Below are positions 53,057 through 63,075 of a DNA stretch of 64,000 bases, one piece after another (the stretch's first letter is position 1; each line of letters opens with the position of its first letter). Origin of the DNA: Pseudomonas sp. HR96. GTDB lineage: Bacteria > Pseudomonadota > Gammaproteobacteria > Pseudomonadales > Pseudomonadaceae. Under the pieces are notes generated by a model that searched no databases, was not told the origin of the DNA, and saw only the letters and a program-made list of their open reading frames with translations. Location of the stretch: assembly GCF_034059295.1 (NCBI RefSeq), contig NZ_CP139141.1, positions 1,719,001 through 1,783,000 of the forward strand. The letters are read 5' to 3'. Position numbers and translations under genes: made by a program.

Positions 53057-55041
53057 ACGCACAACTGCTGGTGCCCGAACTGGGCCATCTGGCGATGATT
53101 CTCGCCTTGTGTTTCGCCGTGTTCCAGGCCAGCGTGCCGCTGATCGGCGCCTGGCGCGGCGACCGCCTGTGGATGAGCCTGGCGCGCCCGGCCGCCTGGG
53201 GCCAGTTCGCCTTCCTGGTGTTCGCCTTCGCCAGCCTCACCTACGGCTTCATGAACGATAATTTCTCGGTCGCCTACATCGCCCAGAACTCCAACAGCGC
53301 CTTGCCCTGGTACTACAAGTTCAGCGCCGTGTGGGGCGCCCACGAGGGCTCGCTGCTGCTGTGGGCGCTGATCCTTGGCGGCTGGACCTTCGCCGTGTCA
53401 ATCTTCTCGCGCCAGCTGCCGCAGGTGATGCTGGCCCGGGTGCTGGCGGTCATGGGCATGATCAGCACCGGCTTCCTGCTGTTTCTGATCCTCACCTCCA
53501 ACCCCTTTGCCCGGGTGCTGCCGCAGATCCCGCTCAACGGTGCCGACCTCAACCCGCTGCTGCAGGACCCCGGCCTGATCATCCACCCGCCGATGCTGTA
53601 CATGGGTTACGTCGGTTTCTCGGTGGCGTTTTCCTTCGCCATCGCCGCCTTGCTCGGCGGCAAGCTCGATGCCGCCTGGGCGCGCTGGAGCCGACCGTGG
53701 ACTATCGTCGCCTGGAGCTTCCTGGGCTTTGGCATCACGCTCGGCTCGTGGTGGGCCTACTACGAGCTGGGCTGGGGTGGCTGGTGGTTCTGGGACCCGG
53801 TGGAGAACGCCTCATTCATGCCCTGGCTGGTGGGCACGGCGCTGATCCACTCGCTGGCGGTCACCGAAAAACGCGGCGTGTTCAAAAGCTGGACCGTGCT
53901 GCTGGCCATTGCCGCGTTCTCCCTGAGCCTGCTGGGGACCTTTCTGGTGCGCTCCGGTGTGCTGACCTCGGTGCATGCCTTTGCCTCGGACCCGGCCCGC
54001 GGGGTGTTCATCCTGATCTTCCTGCTGTGCGTGGTCGGCGGCTCGCTGACCTTGTTCGCCGTGCGCGCGCCGGTGGTCAAGAGCCACGTCGGCTTCAACC
54101 TGTGGTCGCGCGAAACCCTGCTGCTGGGCAACAACCTGGTGCTGGTGGTGGCCGCCTCGATGATCCTGCTGGGCACCCTCTACCCACTGGCCGTGGACGC
54201 CCTCAGTGGCGCCAAGCTGTCGGTCGGGCCGCCGTATTTCAACGCGCTGTTCGTGCCGCTGATGGGCCTGCTGATGCTGGTGATGGCGGTCGGCGTGCTG
54301 GTGCGGTGGAAGGACACGCCGGTGCAATGGCTGCGTGGCATGCTTACCCCGGTGTTGATCGGCAGCGCCGTGCTGGCGCCGATCGGTGGCCTGTTGCTCG
54401 ACGATTTCGACTGGCCGGTGCTGACTGTATTTGCGCTGGCCGCCTGGGTGCTGCTGGCCGGCGCGCGCGACCTGCTCGACAAGACCCGGCACAAGGGCCT
54501 GCTGCGCGGCGCACGCGGCCTGACCCGCAGCTACTGGGGCATGCAGCTGGCGCACCTGGGCATTGCCGTTTGCGCCCTGGGCGTGGTGCTGTCGAGCAAC
54601 AGCAGCGCCCAGCGCGACCTGCGCATGGCGCCGGGTGAGAGCGTCGATCTGGCCGGCTACCACTTCATCTTCCAGGGCGCGCAGCACGTGCAAGGCCCTA
54701 ATTACACCGCCGATCGCGGCACCGTGCAGGTCTTGCGCGGGGACACCCAGGTCACCTTGCTGCATCCGGAAAAGCGCCTGTACACCGTGCAGCAGTCGAT
54801 GATGACCGAAGCCGGCATCGACGGCGGCCTGACCCGCGACCTCTACGTGGCCCTGGGCGAGCCGCTGGACAACGGTGCCTGGGCAGTGCGCATCCACGTC
54901 AAGCCGTTCGTGCGCTGGATCTGGTTCGGCGGCCTGCTGACCGCGCTGGGCGGCGCCCTGGCGGCGCTCGACCGGCGCTATCGGGTCAAGGTACGCGCCA
55001 AAGTGCGCGATGTGTTGGGCATGACGGAGGCAGCGGCATGA
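53053..55041 (+). CDS. ccmF: Cytochrome c heme lyase subunit CcmF
   Basis: Large membrane protein of the CcmFHI heme lyase. The 662-residue protein has many membrane segments and the WWD heme-binding motif ([20 protein letters not shown]). Four-base overlaps with ccmE and ccmG. Confidence 0.98.
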   Translation: MNAQLLVPELGHLAMILALCFAVFQASVPLIGAWRGDRLWMSLARPAAWGQFAFLVFAFASLTYGFMNDNFSVAYIAQNSNSALPWYYKFSAVWGAHEGSLLLWALILGGWTFAVSIFSRQLPQVMLARVLAVMGMISTGFLLFLILTSNPFARVLPQIPLNGADLNPLLQDPGLIIHPPMLYMGYVGFSVAFSFAIAALLGGKLDAAWARWSRPWTIVAWSFLGFGITLGSWWAYYELGWGGWWFWDPVENASFMPWLVGTALIHSLAVTEKRGVFKSWTVLLAIAAFSLSLLGTFLVRSGVLTSVHAFASDPARGVFILIFLLCVVGGSLTLFAVRAPVVKSHVGFNLWSRETLLLGNNLVLVVAASMILLGTLYPLAVDALSGAKLSVGPPYFNALFVPLMGLLMLVMAVGVLVRWKDTPVQWLRGMLTPVLIGSAVLAPIGGLLLDDFDWPVLTVFALAAWVLLAGARDLLDKTRHKGLLRGARGLTRSYWGMQLAHLGIAVCALGVVLSSNSSAQRDLRMAPGESVDLAGYHFIFQGAQHVQGPNYTADRGTVQVLRGDTQVTLLHPEKRLYTVQQSMMTEAGIDGGLTRDLYVALGEPLDNGAWAVRIHVKPFVRWIWFGGLLTALGGALAALDRRYRVKVRAKVRDVLGMTEAAA

Positions 55042-55574
55042 AGCGCTGGATGTTGTTGGTGCCATTGGCACTGTTCCTGGTGCTGGCGGTGTTTCTCTAC
55101 CGCGGGCTGTACCTGAACCCCACCGAATTGCCGTCGGCGATGATCGGCAAGCCGTTCCCCGAGTTCGCCCTGACCACCGTGCAGGGCGGCCAGCCGGCCA
55201 CTCGTGCGACACTGCTGGGCAAGCCGGCGCTGGTCAACGTCTGGGGCACCTGGTGCGTGTCCTGCCGCGAAGAGCACCCGGTGCTCAACCGCCTGGCCGA
55301 GCAGGGCGTAGTCATCTACGGCATCAATTACAAGGACGACAACGCTGCGGCCCTGAAATGGTTGAGCGAATTCCACGATCCCTACCAGCAGAACATCAGC
55401 GACCCGGACGGCACCCTGGGCCTGAACCTCGGTGTGTACGGCGCGCCGGAGACCTTCCTGATCGATGCCAAGGGCGTGATCCGTGACAAGTACGTGGGCG
55501 TGATCGACGACAGTATCTGGCGCGACAAGGTCGCTCCCCGCTACCAGGCCCTGGTCGACGAGGCCCGGCCATGA
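55038..55574 (+). CDS. ccmG: Thiol:disulfide protein CcmG (DsbE)
   Basis: Membrane-anchored thioredoxin-like protein that reduces apocytochrome cysteines. 178 residues; N-terminal anchor (LLVPLALFLVLAVFLY) and active site Cys73-Val-Ser-Cys76 in WGTWCVSCREEHP. Overlaps both neighbours. Confidence 0.97.
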   Translation: MKRWMLLVPLALFLVLAVFLYRGLYLNPTELPSAMIGKPFPEFALTTVQGGQPATRATLLGKPALVNVWGTWCVSCREEHPVLNRLAEQGVVIYGINYKDDNAAALKWLSEFHDPYQQNISDPDGTLGLNLGVYGAPETFLIDAKGVIRDKYVGVIDDSIWRDKVAPRYQALVDEARP

Positions 55575-56074
55575 AGCGCTGGCTGAGCGCTGCAGCGCTG
55601 ACCCTGAGCCTGGCTGGCGTGGCCCAGGCCGCCATCGACACCTACCAGTTCGCCAACGACGCCGAGCGCGAACGCTTTGTCCAGTTGACCCAGCAGCTGC
55701 GCTGTCCCAAGTGCCAGAACCAGGACATCGCCGACTCCAACGCGCCGATCGCCGCCGACCTGCGCCGGGAGATCTTCCGCATGCTCGGCGAGGGCAGGAA
55801 CAATCAGCAGATCATCGACTTCATGGTCGACCGCTACGGCGAATTCGTGCGCTACAAGCCGGCCTTGACCGCGCGCACCAGCCTGCTTTGGTTTGGCCCG
55901 GCCGGGCTGCTGCTGGCCGGCGTGGTGGTGATCGGCGTGCTGGTGCGCCGCCGCCGTGGCGCGCCCGCTGCCGCCACGGACGAGCTGGCGCCCGCCGAAC
56001 GCGAACGCCTGGCGCAACTGCTTGCCCCTGGCACCCCCAACAGCACGCTGAACGAAAAGAGCACCCATGACTGA
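55571..56074 (+). CDS. ccmH: Cytochrome c maturation protein CcmH
   Basis: Periplasmic thiol protein of the heme lyase. 167 residues with signal peptide ([20 protein letters not shown]), active site Cys45-Pro-Lys-Cys48 in [16 protein letters not shown], and a C-terminal membrane segment ([20 protein letters not shown]). Confidence 0.96.
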   Translation: MKRWLSAAALTLSLAGVAQAAIDTYQFANDAERERFVQLTQQLRCPKCQNQDIADSNAPIAADLRREIFRMLGEGRNNQQIIDFMVDRYGEFVRYKPALTARTSLLWFGPAGLLLAGVVVIGVLVRRRRGAPAAATDELAPAERERLAQLLAPGTPNSTLNEKSTHD

Positions 56075-57269
56075 TTTATGGCTTGGCGCAGGGCTGATGC
56101 TGCTGGTCGCCTTGAGTTTTTTGTTGATCCCCTTGTTGCGTGGCCGTCGTGGCCAGCTGGAGGAAGACCGCACCGCCCTGAATGTCGCGCTGTACCAGGA
56201 GCGCGTCGCCGAATTGAGCGCCCAGCAGGATGAAGGCGTACTCAGCGCCGCCCAGCTGCACAGCGGCCAGGCCGAGGCCGCTCGCGAATTGTTGAACGAC
56301 ACCGAAGGCGTCATGCCGGCTGGCACGACCAGGCTGGGCAAGGCCGTGCCCTTGCTGGCGGCGCTGTTGGTGCCGGTGTTGGCGCTGGGGCTGTACCTGC
56401 ACTACGGCGCCAGTGACCAGGTCGAGCTGACCGAGGAATTCTCCCAGCCGCCGCGCTCCATGGAGGAGATGACGACGCGCCTGGAGCGCGCCGTGGCGGC
56501 GCAGCCGGACTCACCGCAAGGCCTGTACTTCCTGGGCCGCACCTACATGAACCAGAACCGCCCGGCCGATGCCGCGCGGTTGTTCGAACTCGCCGCCAAA
56601 CTCGCCGGGCGCCAGCCCGAGCTGCTCGGGCAGTGGGCCCAGGCCTTGTACTTCGCTGGCAACAAGCAGTGGTCGACGCAGATCCAGGGTCTGGTCGACG
56701 AAGCCCTGCAGGCCGATCCGCGCGAGGCCACCAGCCTCGGCCTGCTGGGTATCGCCGCGTTCGAAGGGCAGCGCTGGCAGCAGGCGATCGATTACTGGCA
56801 GCGTCTGTTGGCCTTGCTGCCAGCCGACGACGCCTCGCGCGCGGCGCTTGCGGGCGGCATCGACAAGGCCCGCGCCAGCCTGCTGGCCGCCGGTGGTCAA
56901 CCCACCGCTGCCGCGCCAGTGGCCCCACAGGCCACGCTCAAGGTACGGGTGCGGCTGGGCGCGGCGCTGGCGGGCAAGGTGCAGCCTGGTGACAGCGTGT
57001 TCGTCTTCGCCCGCGCGGTGTCCGGGCCGCCGATGCCGCTGGCGGTCAAGCGCCTGACCGTGGCGCAGTTGCCCCAGGAGGTCGTGCTGAGCGACAGCGA
57101 TGCGATGATGCCGAACTTGAAACTGTCGAACTTCCCTGAAGTCCAACTGATGGCTCGCGTGTCCCGCGCCGGCCAGCCGACCCAGGGCGAGTGGGTGGCG
57201 CGTGGCCAGGCGGTGTCCAGCCGCAGCGACGCGGTGCAGTCCTTGACCATCGACAGCCCGGATCAATAA
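56067..57269 (+). CDS. ccmI: Cytochrome c maturation protein CcmI
   Basis: Apocytochrome chaperone with two N-terminal membrane segments and TPR-like repeats. The 400-residue protein has the segments [17 protein letters not shown] and [23 protein letters not shown] motifs ([19 protein letters not shown]) and a C-terminal periplasmic domain. Overlaps ccmH by eight bases; last gene of the ccm set. Confidence 0.94.
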   Translation: MTDLWLGAGLMLLVALSFLLIPLLRGRRGQLEEDRTALNVALYQERVAELSAQQDEGVLSAAQLHSGQAEAARELLNDTEGVMPAGTTRLGKAVPLLAALLVPVLALGLYLHYGASDQVELTEEFSQPPRSMEEMTTRLERAVAAQPDSPQGLYFLGRTYMNQNRPADAARLFELAAKLAGRQPELLGQWAQALYFAGNKQWSTQIQGLVDEALQADPREATSLGLLGIAAFEGQRWQQAIDYWQRLLALLPADDASRAALAGGIDKARASLLAAGGQPTAAAPVAPQATLKVRVRLGAALAGKVQPGDSVFVFARAVSGPPMPLAVKRLTVAQLPQEVVLSDSDAMMPNLKLSNFPEVQLMARVSRAGQPTQGEWVARGQAVSSRSDAVQSLTIDSPDQ

Positions 57270-57294
57270 GCAACGATTTCAGTGAGAACCGCGA

Positions 57295-57690
57295 ATGCCG
57301 GCCATTGCCCGTTTTACCCTGCTGACCCTGGTGCTGGGGCTGAGCGCCTGTGCGGTGCAACCGCAGCAGAGCGCGCCGCTGCCGCCGATCCAGACCTTGC
57401 CCTCGGGCACCCCGCCGCAGGGCACGCCAGGCCCGGTGACCCCGCCCAGCGCGCCGGTCAAGCCGATGCCCAGAACCTCCGCCAGCTTCGCGCCGCCGCC
57501 GGGTGGTGCCAGCCATTGGGACCCAAAGCTGGGCGTGTATGTGCTGGAAGATCAGCCTGACACCTTTTACCGCCAGCGCACCTATTACCATTGGAACGAT
57601 GGCTGGGGCTGGTCGACCAGCCCGCAAGGGCCGTGGCAGGCGACCGACGCCACCGGCGTGCCACCGGGGCTGGGGCGTTTGCATCCCTGA
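57295..57690 (+). CDS. Small proline-rich lipoprotein
   Basis: A 131-residue hypothetical protein with a lipoprotein signal (LVLGLSACAVQP, lipobox LSAC, Cys at about residue 19), a Pro-rich middle and a Trp/Tyr-rich C-terminal part (YRQRTYYHWNDGWGWSTSPQGPW). It begins 25 bases after ccmI and may be cotranscribed. No known function recognised. Confidence 0.82.
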   Translation: MPAIARFTLLTLVLGLSACAVQPQQSAPLPPIQTLPSGTPPQGTPGPVTPPSAPVKPMPRTSASFAPPPGGASHWDPKLGVYVLEDQPDTFYRQRTYYHWNDGWGWSTSPQGPWQATDATGVPPGLGRLHP

Positions 57691-57744
57691 TTCTGTGGCG
57701 CTGTCAGCGCCCACCTGATAACCATGAAAAGGAACGCTCGCCCC

Positions 57745-58365
57745 ATGAACAAGTACCTCGCTTCCTTCTGCAAGGGTTCGCTGCTGGCTTCGGCCCTGCT
57801 GCTGGCGATGACCCAGGCCCAGGCCGCCGACGACCAGCGGGTCGGTGTTCGTGGCGCCATCACTGCCGTCGACGGCGATACCCTCAAGGTCCACACCAAC
57901 CGCGGCCAGGACCTGAGCATTGCGCTGGCCAAGGACCTCCAGGTGCGTGGTGTGACCCTGGCCAACATCGCCGACATCAAGCCGGGCAGCTACGTCGGCA
58001 CCGCTGCCATCCCCCAGGCGGACGGCACCCTCAAGGCCCTCGAAGTCCACGTGTTTCCACCGGAACTGGCCGGTACCGGCGATGGCCACCGCGCCTTCGA
58101 CCTGACCAGGGACAGCACCATGACCAACGGCAGCGTCGGCGACCTGGTCACCGCCAATGGCCGCACCATGACCGTCAACTACAAGGGCGGCGAGAAGAAA
58201 GTGGTGGTGCCGGACGACGTGCCGGTGGTCAACCTGGTGCCAGGCGACCGCAGCCTGCTCAAGCCGGGAGTGAAAGTGTTGTTGTTCGCGCAGAAGGCGG
58301 CGGACGGGTCGCTGAGCACCAAGGCGGTCTCGGCGGGTGAGAACGGCGTCACGCCGCCGATGTAA
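57745..58365 (+). CDS. Secreted DUF5666-like protein
   Basis: A 206-residue protein with a signal peptide (KGSLLASALLLAMTQAQAAD) and repeated beta-strand OB-like segments (VRGAITAVDGDTLKVHTNRG, SVGDLVTANGRTMTVNYKGG) resembling DUF5666. ATG 57745 is preferred because a GGA-containing site precedes it; ATG 57724 would add seven residues before the signal peptide. Function unknown. Confidence 0.75.
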   Translation: MNKYLASFCKGSLLASALLLAMTQAQAADDQRVGVRGAITAVDGDTLKVHTNRGQDLSIALAKDLQVRGVTLANIADIKPGSYVGTAAIPQADGTLKALEVHVFPPELAGTGDGHRAFDLTRDSTMTNGSVGDLVTANGRTMTVNYKGGEKKVVVPDDVPVVNLVPGDRSLLKPGVKVLLFAQKAADGSLSTKAVSAGENGVTPPM

Positions 58366-58390
58366 CCGCTTGCAAAACTCGGGGTCTTCG

Positions 58391-58419
58391 CCCCCTCCCA
58401 AGCTCGACTCAGGAGGGGG
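58391..58419. terminator. Hairpin between convergent genes
   Basis: CCCCCTCC and GGAGGGGG form an 8-bp stem with a 13-base loop in the 63-base gap between the convergent 57745 gene and sbp. No T-run. Confidence 0.4.
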
Positions 58420-58428
58420 TCGATACAG

Positions 58429-59430
58429 CTATTTGCCGGTATAGATCTGATCGAACACCCCGCCATCGGCGAAGTGGGTCTTCTGCACCGTGCGCCAGTC
58501 GCCGAAGGTCTTCTCGACCGAGAGAAAATCGACCTTGGGGAAGCGATCGGCGTACTTGGCCAGCACCGCCGGGTCGCGGGGGCGCAGGTAGTTGGCGGCG
58601 GCAATTTCCTGGCCTTCCGGCGACCACAGGTACTTGAGGTATTCCTCAGCGGCGGCGCGGCTGCCTTTCTTGTCCACCACCTTGTCGACCACGCTCACCG
58701 GCGGTTCGGCTTCGGCGGACACGCTGGGGTAGATCACTTCGAACTGGTCGCGGCCGAACTCGCGGGCGATCATCTCCGCTTCGTTCTCGAAGGTCACCAG
58801 CACGTCGCCGATCTGGTTGGTCATGAAAGTGGTGGTGGCGCCGCGACCGCCGGTGTCGAGCACCGGAACCTGCTTGAACAGCTTGCCGACGAAGGCCTTG
58901 GCCTGGTCCTCGCTGGCGCCGTGCCTGAGCTCGTAGCCCCATGCCGAGAGGTAGGTGTAGCGGCCGTTGCCCGAGGTCTTGGGGTTGGGCACGATCACCT
59001 GCACGCCGTCCTTGAGCAGGTCGGGCCAGTCTTTCAGGGCCTTGGGGTTGCCCTTGCGCACGATGAACACGGTGGCCGAGGTGAACGGCGCGCTGTTGTT
59101 GGGCAGGCGCGTGACCCAGTTGTCCGGCACCAGCTTGCCGTTGTCGGCGAGGGCGTTGATGTCGGTGGCCATGTTCATGGTGATGACGTCGGCGGGCAGG
59201 CCGTCGATCACCGAGCGGGCCTGCTTGCTCGAACCACCGAACGACATCTGCACGTTGATCGAATCGCCGTGCTCGGCCTGCCAGTGTTTCTGGAAGGCGG
59301 CGTTGTAGTCCTTGTAGAAGTCGCGCATCACGTCGTAGGAGACGTTGAGTAGCGGCGCGGTGGCCGCATGCGCCAGGCTGGCGAGGCCGATACTGGCAGC
59401 GAGCAACGAGGCGCTCAGAAGTTTTTTCAC
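58429..59430 (-). CDS. sbp: Sulfate-binding periplasmic protein
   Basis: Solute-binding protein of a sulfate/thiosulfate ABC importer. The 333-residue protein has a signal peptide (LLSASLLAASIGLASLAHAA) and Sbp family blocks (LLNVSYDVMRDFYKDYN, MSFGGSSKQARSVIDG, IVPNPKTSGNGRYTYL). GTG start at 59430 with GGGA upstream. The rest of the ABC transporter is not in the window. Confidence 0.96.
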   Translation of the reverse strand: MKKLLSASLLAASIGLASLAHAATAPLLNVSYDVMRDFYKDYNAAFQKHWQAEHGDSINVQMSFGGSSKQARSVIDGLPADVITMNMATDINALADNGKLVPDNWVTRLPNNSAPFTSATVFIVRKGNPKALKDWPDLLKDGVQVIVPNPKTSGNGRYTYLSAWGYELRHGASEDQAKAFVGKLFKQVPVLDTGGRGATTTFMTNQIGDVLVTFENEAEMIAREFGRDQFEVIYPSVSAEAEPPVSVVDKVVDKKGSRAAAEEYLKYLWSPEGQEIAAANYLRPRDPAVLAKYADRFPKVDFLSVEKTFGDWRTVQKTHFADGGVFDQIYTGK

Positions 59431-59528
59431 TGTGAATTCCCTTGGGTGTTTTCGATGTTATCAGGGTATTGGCGCTGCGCATTATGCCAGCGCGGCGTTG
59501 CGCTTCGATCGAACGAAACGTGCTGTGC

Positions 59529-60356
59529 TTATTCCCGTTTGGCGAACAGGCTGCTGCCACAGCGCGAGCAGAATGCCGCGTTCGGTTCGTGGTGGTCCTT
59601 TTTGCATGAGGGGCAGGCATGCACCAACTCGTCGCCACGCATGGCGTTGGCCAGCTCGGCGGTGAAGATGCCGGTGGGCACGGCGATGATCGAGTAGCCG
59701 GTGATCATCACCAGCGATGAGAGTATCTGCCCCAGCGCGGTGGTCGGCACGATGTCGCCAAAGCCCACGGTGGTCAGGGTGACGATGGCCCAGTAGATGC
59801 CCTTGGGGATGCTGGTGAAGCCGTGCTCGGGGCCTTCGATAACGTACATCAGGGTGCCAAACAGGGTTACCAGGGTCGACACGCTGAGCAGGAACACGAT
59901 GATCTTCTGCCGGCTGCCGCGCAGCGCCGCCAGCAGGTAGTTGGCCTGCATCAGGTAGGGGCTGAGCTTGAGGATCCGGAACACCCGCAGCATGCGCACC
60001 ATGCGCACCACCATCAGGTACTGCGCGTCGCTGTAGAAGATGGCGATGATGCCGGGCACGATCGACAGCAGGTCGATCAGCCCATAGAAACTGAAGGCAT
60101 AGCGCAGCGGTTTCGGCGAGCAGTACAGGCGCACCAGGTACTCCACGGCGAAGATGAAGGTGAAACCCCATTCGATCCAGGCGAACAGCCCGGCGTACTG
60201 CCGGTGCACCGTCTCGACGCTGTCGAGCATGACCACCAGCAGGCTGGCGAGGATGATCACCAGCAAGGCCTTGTCGAAGCGCCGGCCGGCGCGGGTGTCG
60301 CTCTGGAACACGACGATGTAGACGCGTTCGCGCAGGCTCGGGGATGGCTGGTTCAT
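59529..60356 (-). CDS. Voltage-gated-type potassium channel with zinc ribbon
   Basis: Six-span cation channel of 275 residues with an Arg-rich S4-like segment (RMVRMLRVFRILKL), pore helix and selectivity filter (TLTTVGFGDIVPTT). The C-terminus carries two Cys pairs, CPSC and CSRC, like a zinc ribbon. It resembles bacterial Kv-type ion transporter proteins. Likely mediates K+ flux across the inner membrane. Start at ATG 60356 with a weak ribosome site. Confidence 0.92.
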   Translation of the reverse strand: MNQPSPSLRERVYIVVFQSDTRAGRRFDKALLVIILASLLVVMLDSVETVHRQYAGLFAWIEWGFTFIFAVEYLVRLYCSPKPLRYAFSFYGLIDLLSIVPGIIAIFYSDAQYLMVVRMVRMLRVFRILKLSPYLMQANYLLAALRGSRQKIIVFLLSVSTLVTLFGTLMYVIEGPEHGFTSIPKGIYWAIVTLTTVGFGDIVPTTALGQILSSLVMITGYSIIAVPTGIFTAELANAMRGDELVHACPSCKKDHHEPNAAFCSRCGSSLFAKRE

Positions 60357-60386
60357 GGTGGCTCGGTCGGCGGCAAAGCGCAGAGC

Positions 60387-61274
60387 CTAGGAGCTTTGGC
60401 CATCCGTTTGCAAGGGCAGGTGGTTGCGCGCCGCCTCGCGCAGCACCCGCTCGCCGGCCTTGACCAGCCAGCAGGCGAGAATGAACGGCGCGGTCAGGCC
60501 CGGCAGCGGCAGTATGGAGAAGCCTGGCTCCAGCAGCACCGCCAGCCCGATCGCCAAGGCTGGACGCAGCCGCCCGCTGCTGAAGGCCAGGCCCGCCAGT
60601 GCCGGGTTGAAGCCATACAGGCCGGTGCCTGCCGGCTGGCCCTGGAGCAGCGCAAAGCCCAGCCCGCAGGCCGAACCGAGCAGCGCCCAGGCGGCTGCAC
60701 GGCGGTCAGCCAGCAGCAGGCCAAGGACGATCAGCAGCCCGGCCAGGGGTTTGCCGAGCACGAAGATCTCGCCGATACCGACCAGCCAGGCTTGCCACAA
60801 CGGCAGGTTGGGCGGCGCGGCGCCCGCTGGCGCGGAATCATTCAGTTGCAAGATCGCCCAGGCGAGCAGCACGAAGGGCGCGGTGTAGGCGGGCAGGCAG
60901 CTGGGCCGGGTGCAGCGGCGCAGCCACTGTTCGACCAGGATGGCACTGAGGCCGCTGCTGGCCAGGATCAGCAACGGCAGCAGCGCCGACCAGGCCATCT
61001 GGCTGCACAGCAGCACGCCGATCAGCACGCCGTTGTAGCTGTACAGGCCGGCCTGGCGTTGAACTCGGGGGTAGTCGCGGCGTTGTGCGGTGAGCAGGCC
61101 GCCGAGGGCACCCAGCAGAGCGCCGCCGACCCATTGCGGCTCGGTCAGCAGGATGGCCAGCAGGCAGCACAGGCCGCACAGCGGGTTGCGCTGCAAGATG
61201 ACCTGGGAAAAGCCGTTGAGCAGGGCGGTGGCCCAGTCAGGGCAGAAGGATTCGGGGGGAGTGAAGGGGCGCAA
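60387..61274 (-). CDS. Urea transporter-like membrane protein
   Basis: A hydrophobic protein of about 295 residues with ten or so membrane segments and two repeats with the urea-transporter signature (LYSYNGVLIGVLLC and LYGFNPALAGLAFSS). The TTG at 61274 is taken as start because residues further upstream in frame come from a REP-like palindrome. The start is uncertain. Family UT, passive urea channel; no urease genes are in the window. Confidence 0.82.
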   Translation of the reverse strand: MRPFTPPESFCPDWATALLNGFSQVILQRNPLCGLCCLLAILLTEPQWVGGALLGALGGLLTAQRRDYPRVQRQAGLYSYNGVLIGVLLCSQMAWSALLPLLILASSGLSAILVEQWLRRCTRPSCLPAYTAPFVLLAWAILQLNDSAPAGAAPPNLPLWQAWLVGIGEIFVLGKPLAGLLIVLGLLLADRRAAAWALLGSACGLGFALLQGQPAGTGLYGFNPALAGLAFSSGRLRPALAIGLAVLLEPGFSILPLPGLTAPFILACWLVKAGERVLREAARNHLPLQTDGQSS

Positions 61275-61317
61275 GATTCTTTGTCTCGCAGTTGTTGTCA
61301 GGGTGTGGCGTTGTCGG

Positions 61318-61352
61318 CAAACGCTCGGGGGCTCTGCCCCCTCCCACAGGGG
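61318..61352. repeat. REP half-element
   Basis: CGCTCGGGGGCTCTGCCCCC matches the second REP family seen at 41.4 and 48.0 kb, lying in the gap before glxR's stop. Confidence 0.55.
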
Positions 61353-61371
61353 GGGCAAGGCCTTCGACGGG

Positions 61372-62271
61372 TTAGGACTGCTTGCCGTCGCGGATCGAGA
61401 AGTTGGCCATGTGCTCCAGGCCCTTGATCAGCGCCGAGTGGTCCCAGTTGCTGCCACCCAGGGCGGCGCAGGTGCTGAACACCTGTTGCGCGTTGGCGGT
61501 GTTGGGCAGGTTGATCGACAGCTCGCGCGCGCCCTGCAGGGCCAGGTTGAGGTCCTTTTGGTGCAGGCTGATACGGAAGCCCGGGTCGAAGGTGCCCTTG
61601 ACCATGCGGTCGCCGTGCACTTCCAGAATCTTCGAGGAGGCGAAGCCCCCCATCAGCGCTTCACGCACCTTGGCCGGGTCGGCGCCGTTCTTGGCGGCGA
61701 ACAGCAGGGCCTCGGCCACTGCCTGGATGTTCAGCGCGACGATGATCTGGTTGGCCACCTTGGCAGTCTGGCCGTCGCCGTTGCCACCGACCAGGGTGAT
61801 GTTCTTGCCCATGCTCTGGAACAGCGGCAGGGCGCGATCGAAGGCCTTCGGGCAACCGCCGACCATGATGCTCAGGGTCGCGGCCTTGGCGCCCACTTCA
61901 CCGCCGGAGACCGGGGCGTCGAGGTAGGCAGCGCCGGTCTCCTTGATGCGGGTAGCGAAGCCCTTGGTCGCGGTGGGTGAGATCGAGCTCATGTCGATCA
62001 CCACCTTGCCGGCGCTCAGGCCCTTGGCCACACCGTCTTCACGGAACAGCACGTCTTCGACCTGAGGGGTATCGGGCACCATGACGATGATGAATTCCGC
62101 TTCCTGGGCCACTTCGCGCGGGTTGGCCAGGCCAACCGCACCGCCGTCCACCAGCGCGGCCGGGGCCGGGTCGTGGTGGGTGGAGAGGAACAGGCTGTGG
62201 CCTGCGTTCTGCAGGTTCAAAGCCATGGGCAGGCCCATGATGCCGGTGCCGATAAAACCGATTTTAGCCAT
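61372..62271 (-). CDS. glxR: Tartronate semialdehyde reductase GlxR
   Basis: NAD(P)H-dependent reductase that converts tartronate semialdehyde to glycerate. The 299-residue protein has the nucleotide-binding GFIGTGIMGLPMALNL start, the substrate loop DAPVSGGEVGAK and the catalytic-Lys motif GQTAKVANQ. ATG 62271 follows TGAGGA, and it begins 11 bases after hyi. Confidence 0.95.
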   Translation of the reverse strand: MAKIGFIGTGIMGLPMALNLQNAGHSLFLSTHHDPAPAALVDGGAVGLANPREVAQEAEFIIVMVPDTPQVEDVLFREDGVAKGLSAGKVVIDMSSISPTATKGFATRIKETGAAYLDAPVSGGEVGAKAATLSIMVGGCPKAFDRALPLFQSMGKNITLVGGNGDGQTAKVANQIIVALNIQAVAEALLFAAKNGADPAKVREALMGGFASSKILEVHGDRMVKGTFDPGFRISLHQKDLNLALQGARELSINLPNTANAQQVFSTCAALGGSNWDHSALIKGLEHMANFSIRDGKQS

Positions 62272-62282
62272 TGTTGTTGTCC

Positions 62283-63065
62283 TCAAATCGCGTTGTGAGT
62301 CTTGAGCCAGCCGAGGCCGGCTTCGGTGGTGGTCAGCGGCTTGTATTCGCAGCCCACCCAGCCCTGGTAGCCAATGCGGTCCAGGTGCTCGAACAGGAAG
62401 CGGTAGTTGATCTCGCCGGTGCCGGGTTCGTGGCGGCCGGGGTTGTCGGCCAGTTGCACGTGATTGATCTTCGGCAGATGGGCCGACAGGGTCGGCGCCA
62501 GGTCACCTTCCATGATCTGCATGTGGTAGATGTCGTACTGCAGGAACAGGTTGGCGCTGGCGACCTTCTCCTGGATGGCCAGGGCCTGCGCGGTGTTGTT
62601 CAGGTAGAAGCCGGGGATGTCGCGGGTGTTGATCATTTCCATGACCAGCTTGATGCCCACGGCCTGCAACTTGTCGGCGGCGTACTTGAGGTTGTCGACG
62701 AAGGTTTTCTCGACGTCGGCGCACTGCAGGCCTTGCGGGCGAATACCCGCCAGGCAGTTGATCTGGGTGTTGCCCAGCACTTGTGCGTAGGCAATGGCGA
62801 GGTCGACGCCACCGCGGAACTCCTGCACCCGGTCGGGGTGGCAAGCGATGCCGCGTTCGCCGCCGGCCCAGTCACCGGCCGGCAGGTTGAACAGCACCTG
62901 GGTCAGCCCGTGACGGTCCAGCTGGGCCTTGATCTCGGCCGAGTTGTAGTCGTACGGGAACAGGTACTCGACGCCGCCGAAGCCGGCGTCGGCCGCGGCC
63001 TTGAAGCGCGCGAGGAAGTCCTGCTCGGTGAACAGCATGGACAGGTTGGCAGCAAAACGTGGCAT
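62283..63065 (-). CDS. hyi: Hydroxypyruvate isomerase Hyi
   Basis: TIM-barrel enzyme interconverting hydroxypyruvate and tartronate semialdehyde. 260 residues with the family opening (FAANLSMLFTEQDFLARF) and metal-site motifs (VMEMINTRDIPGFYL, YDIYHMQIMEGDL, INHVQLADNPGRHEPG). It lies 10 bases after gcl, with a GAGGA site. Confidence 0.94.
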   Translation of the reverse strand: MPRFAANLSMLFTEQDFLARFKAAADAGFGGVEYLFPYDYNSAEIKAQLDRHGLTQVLFNLPAGDWAGGERGIACHPDRVQEFRGGVDLAIAYAQVLGNTQINCLAGIRPQGLQCADVEKTFVDNLKYAADKLQAVGIKLVMEMINTRDIPGFYLNNTAQALAIQEKVASANLFLQYDIYHMQIMEGDLAPTLSAHLPKINHVQLADNPGRHEPGTGEINYRFLFEHLDRIGYQGWVGCEYKPLTTTEAGLGWLKTHNAI

Positions 63066-63075
63066 CGAGGCGTCC

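Noticed and set aside
59823..61427. 534-codon plus-strand frame opposite the channel and urea transporter genes
   Set aside because: Crosses two real membrane-protein genes on the other strand and has shadow composition.
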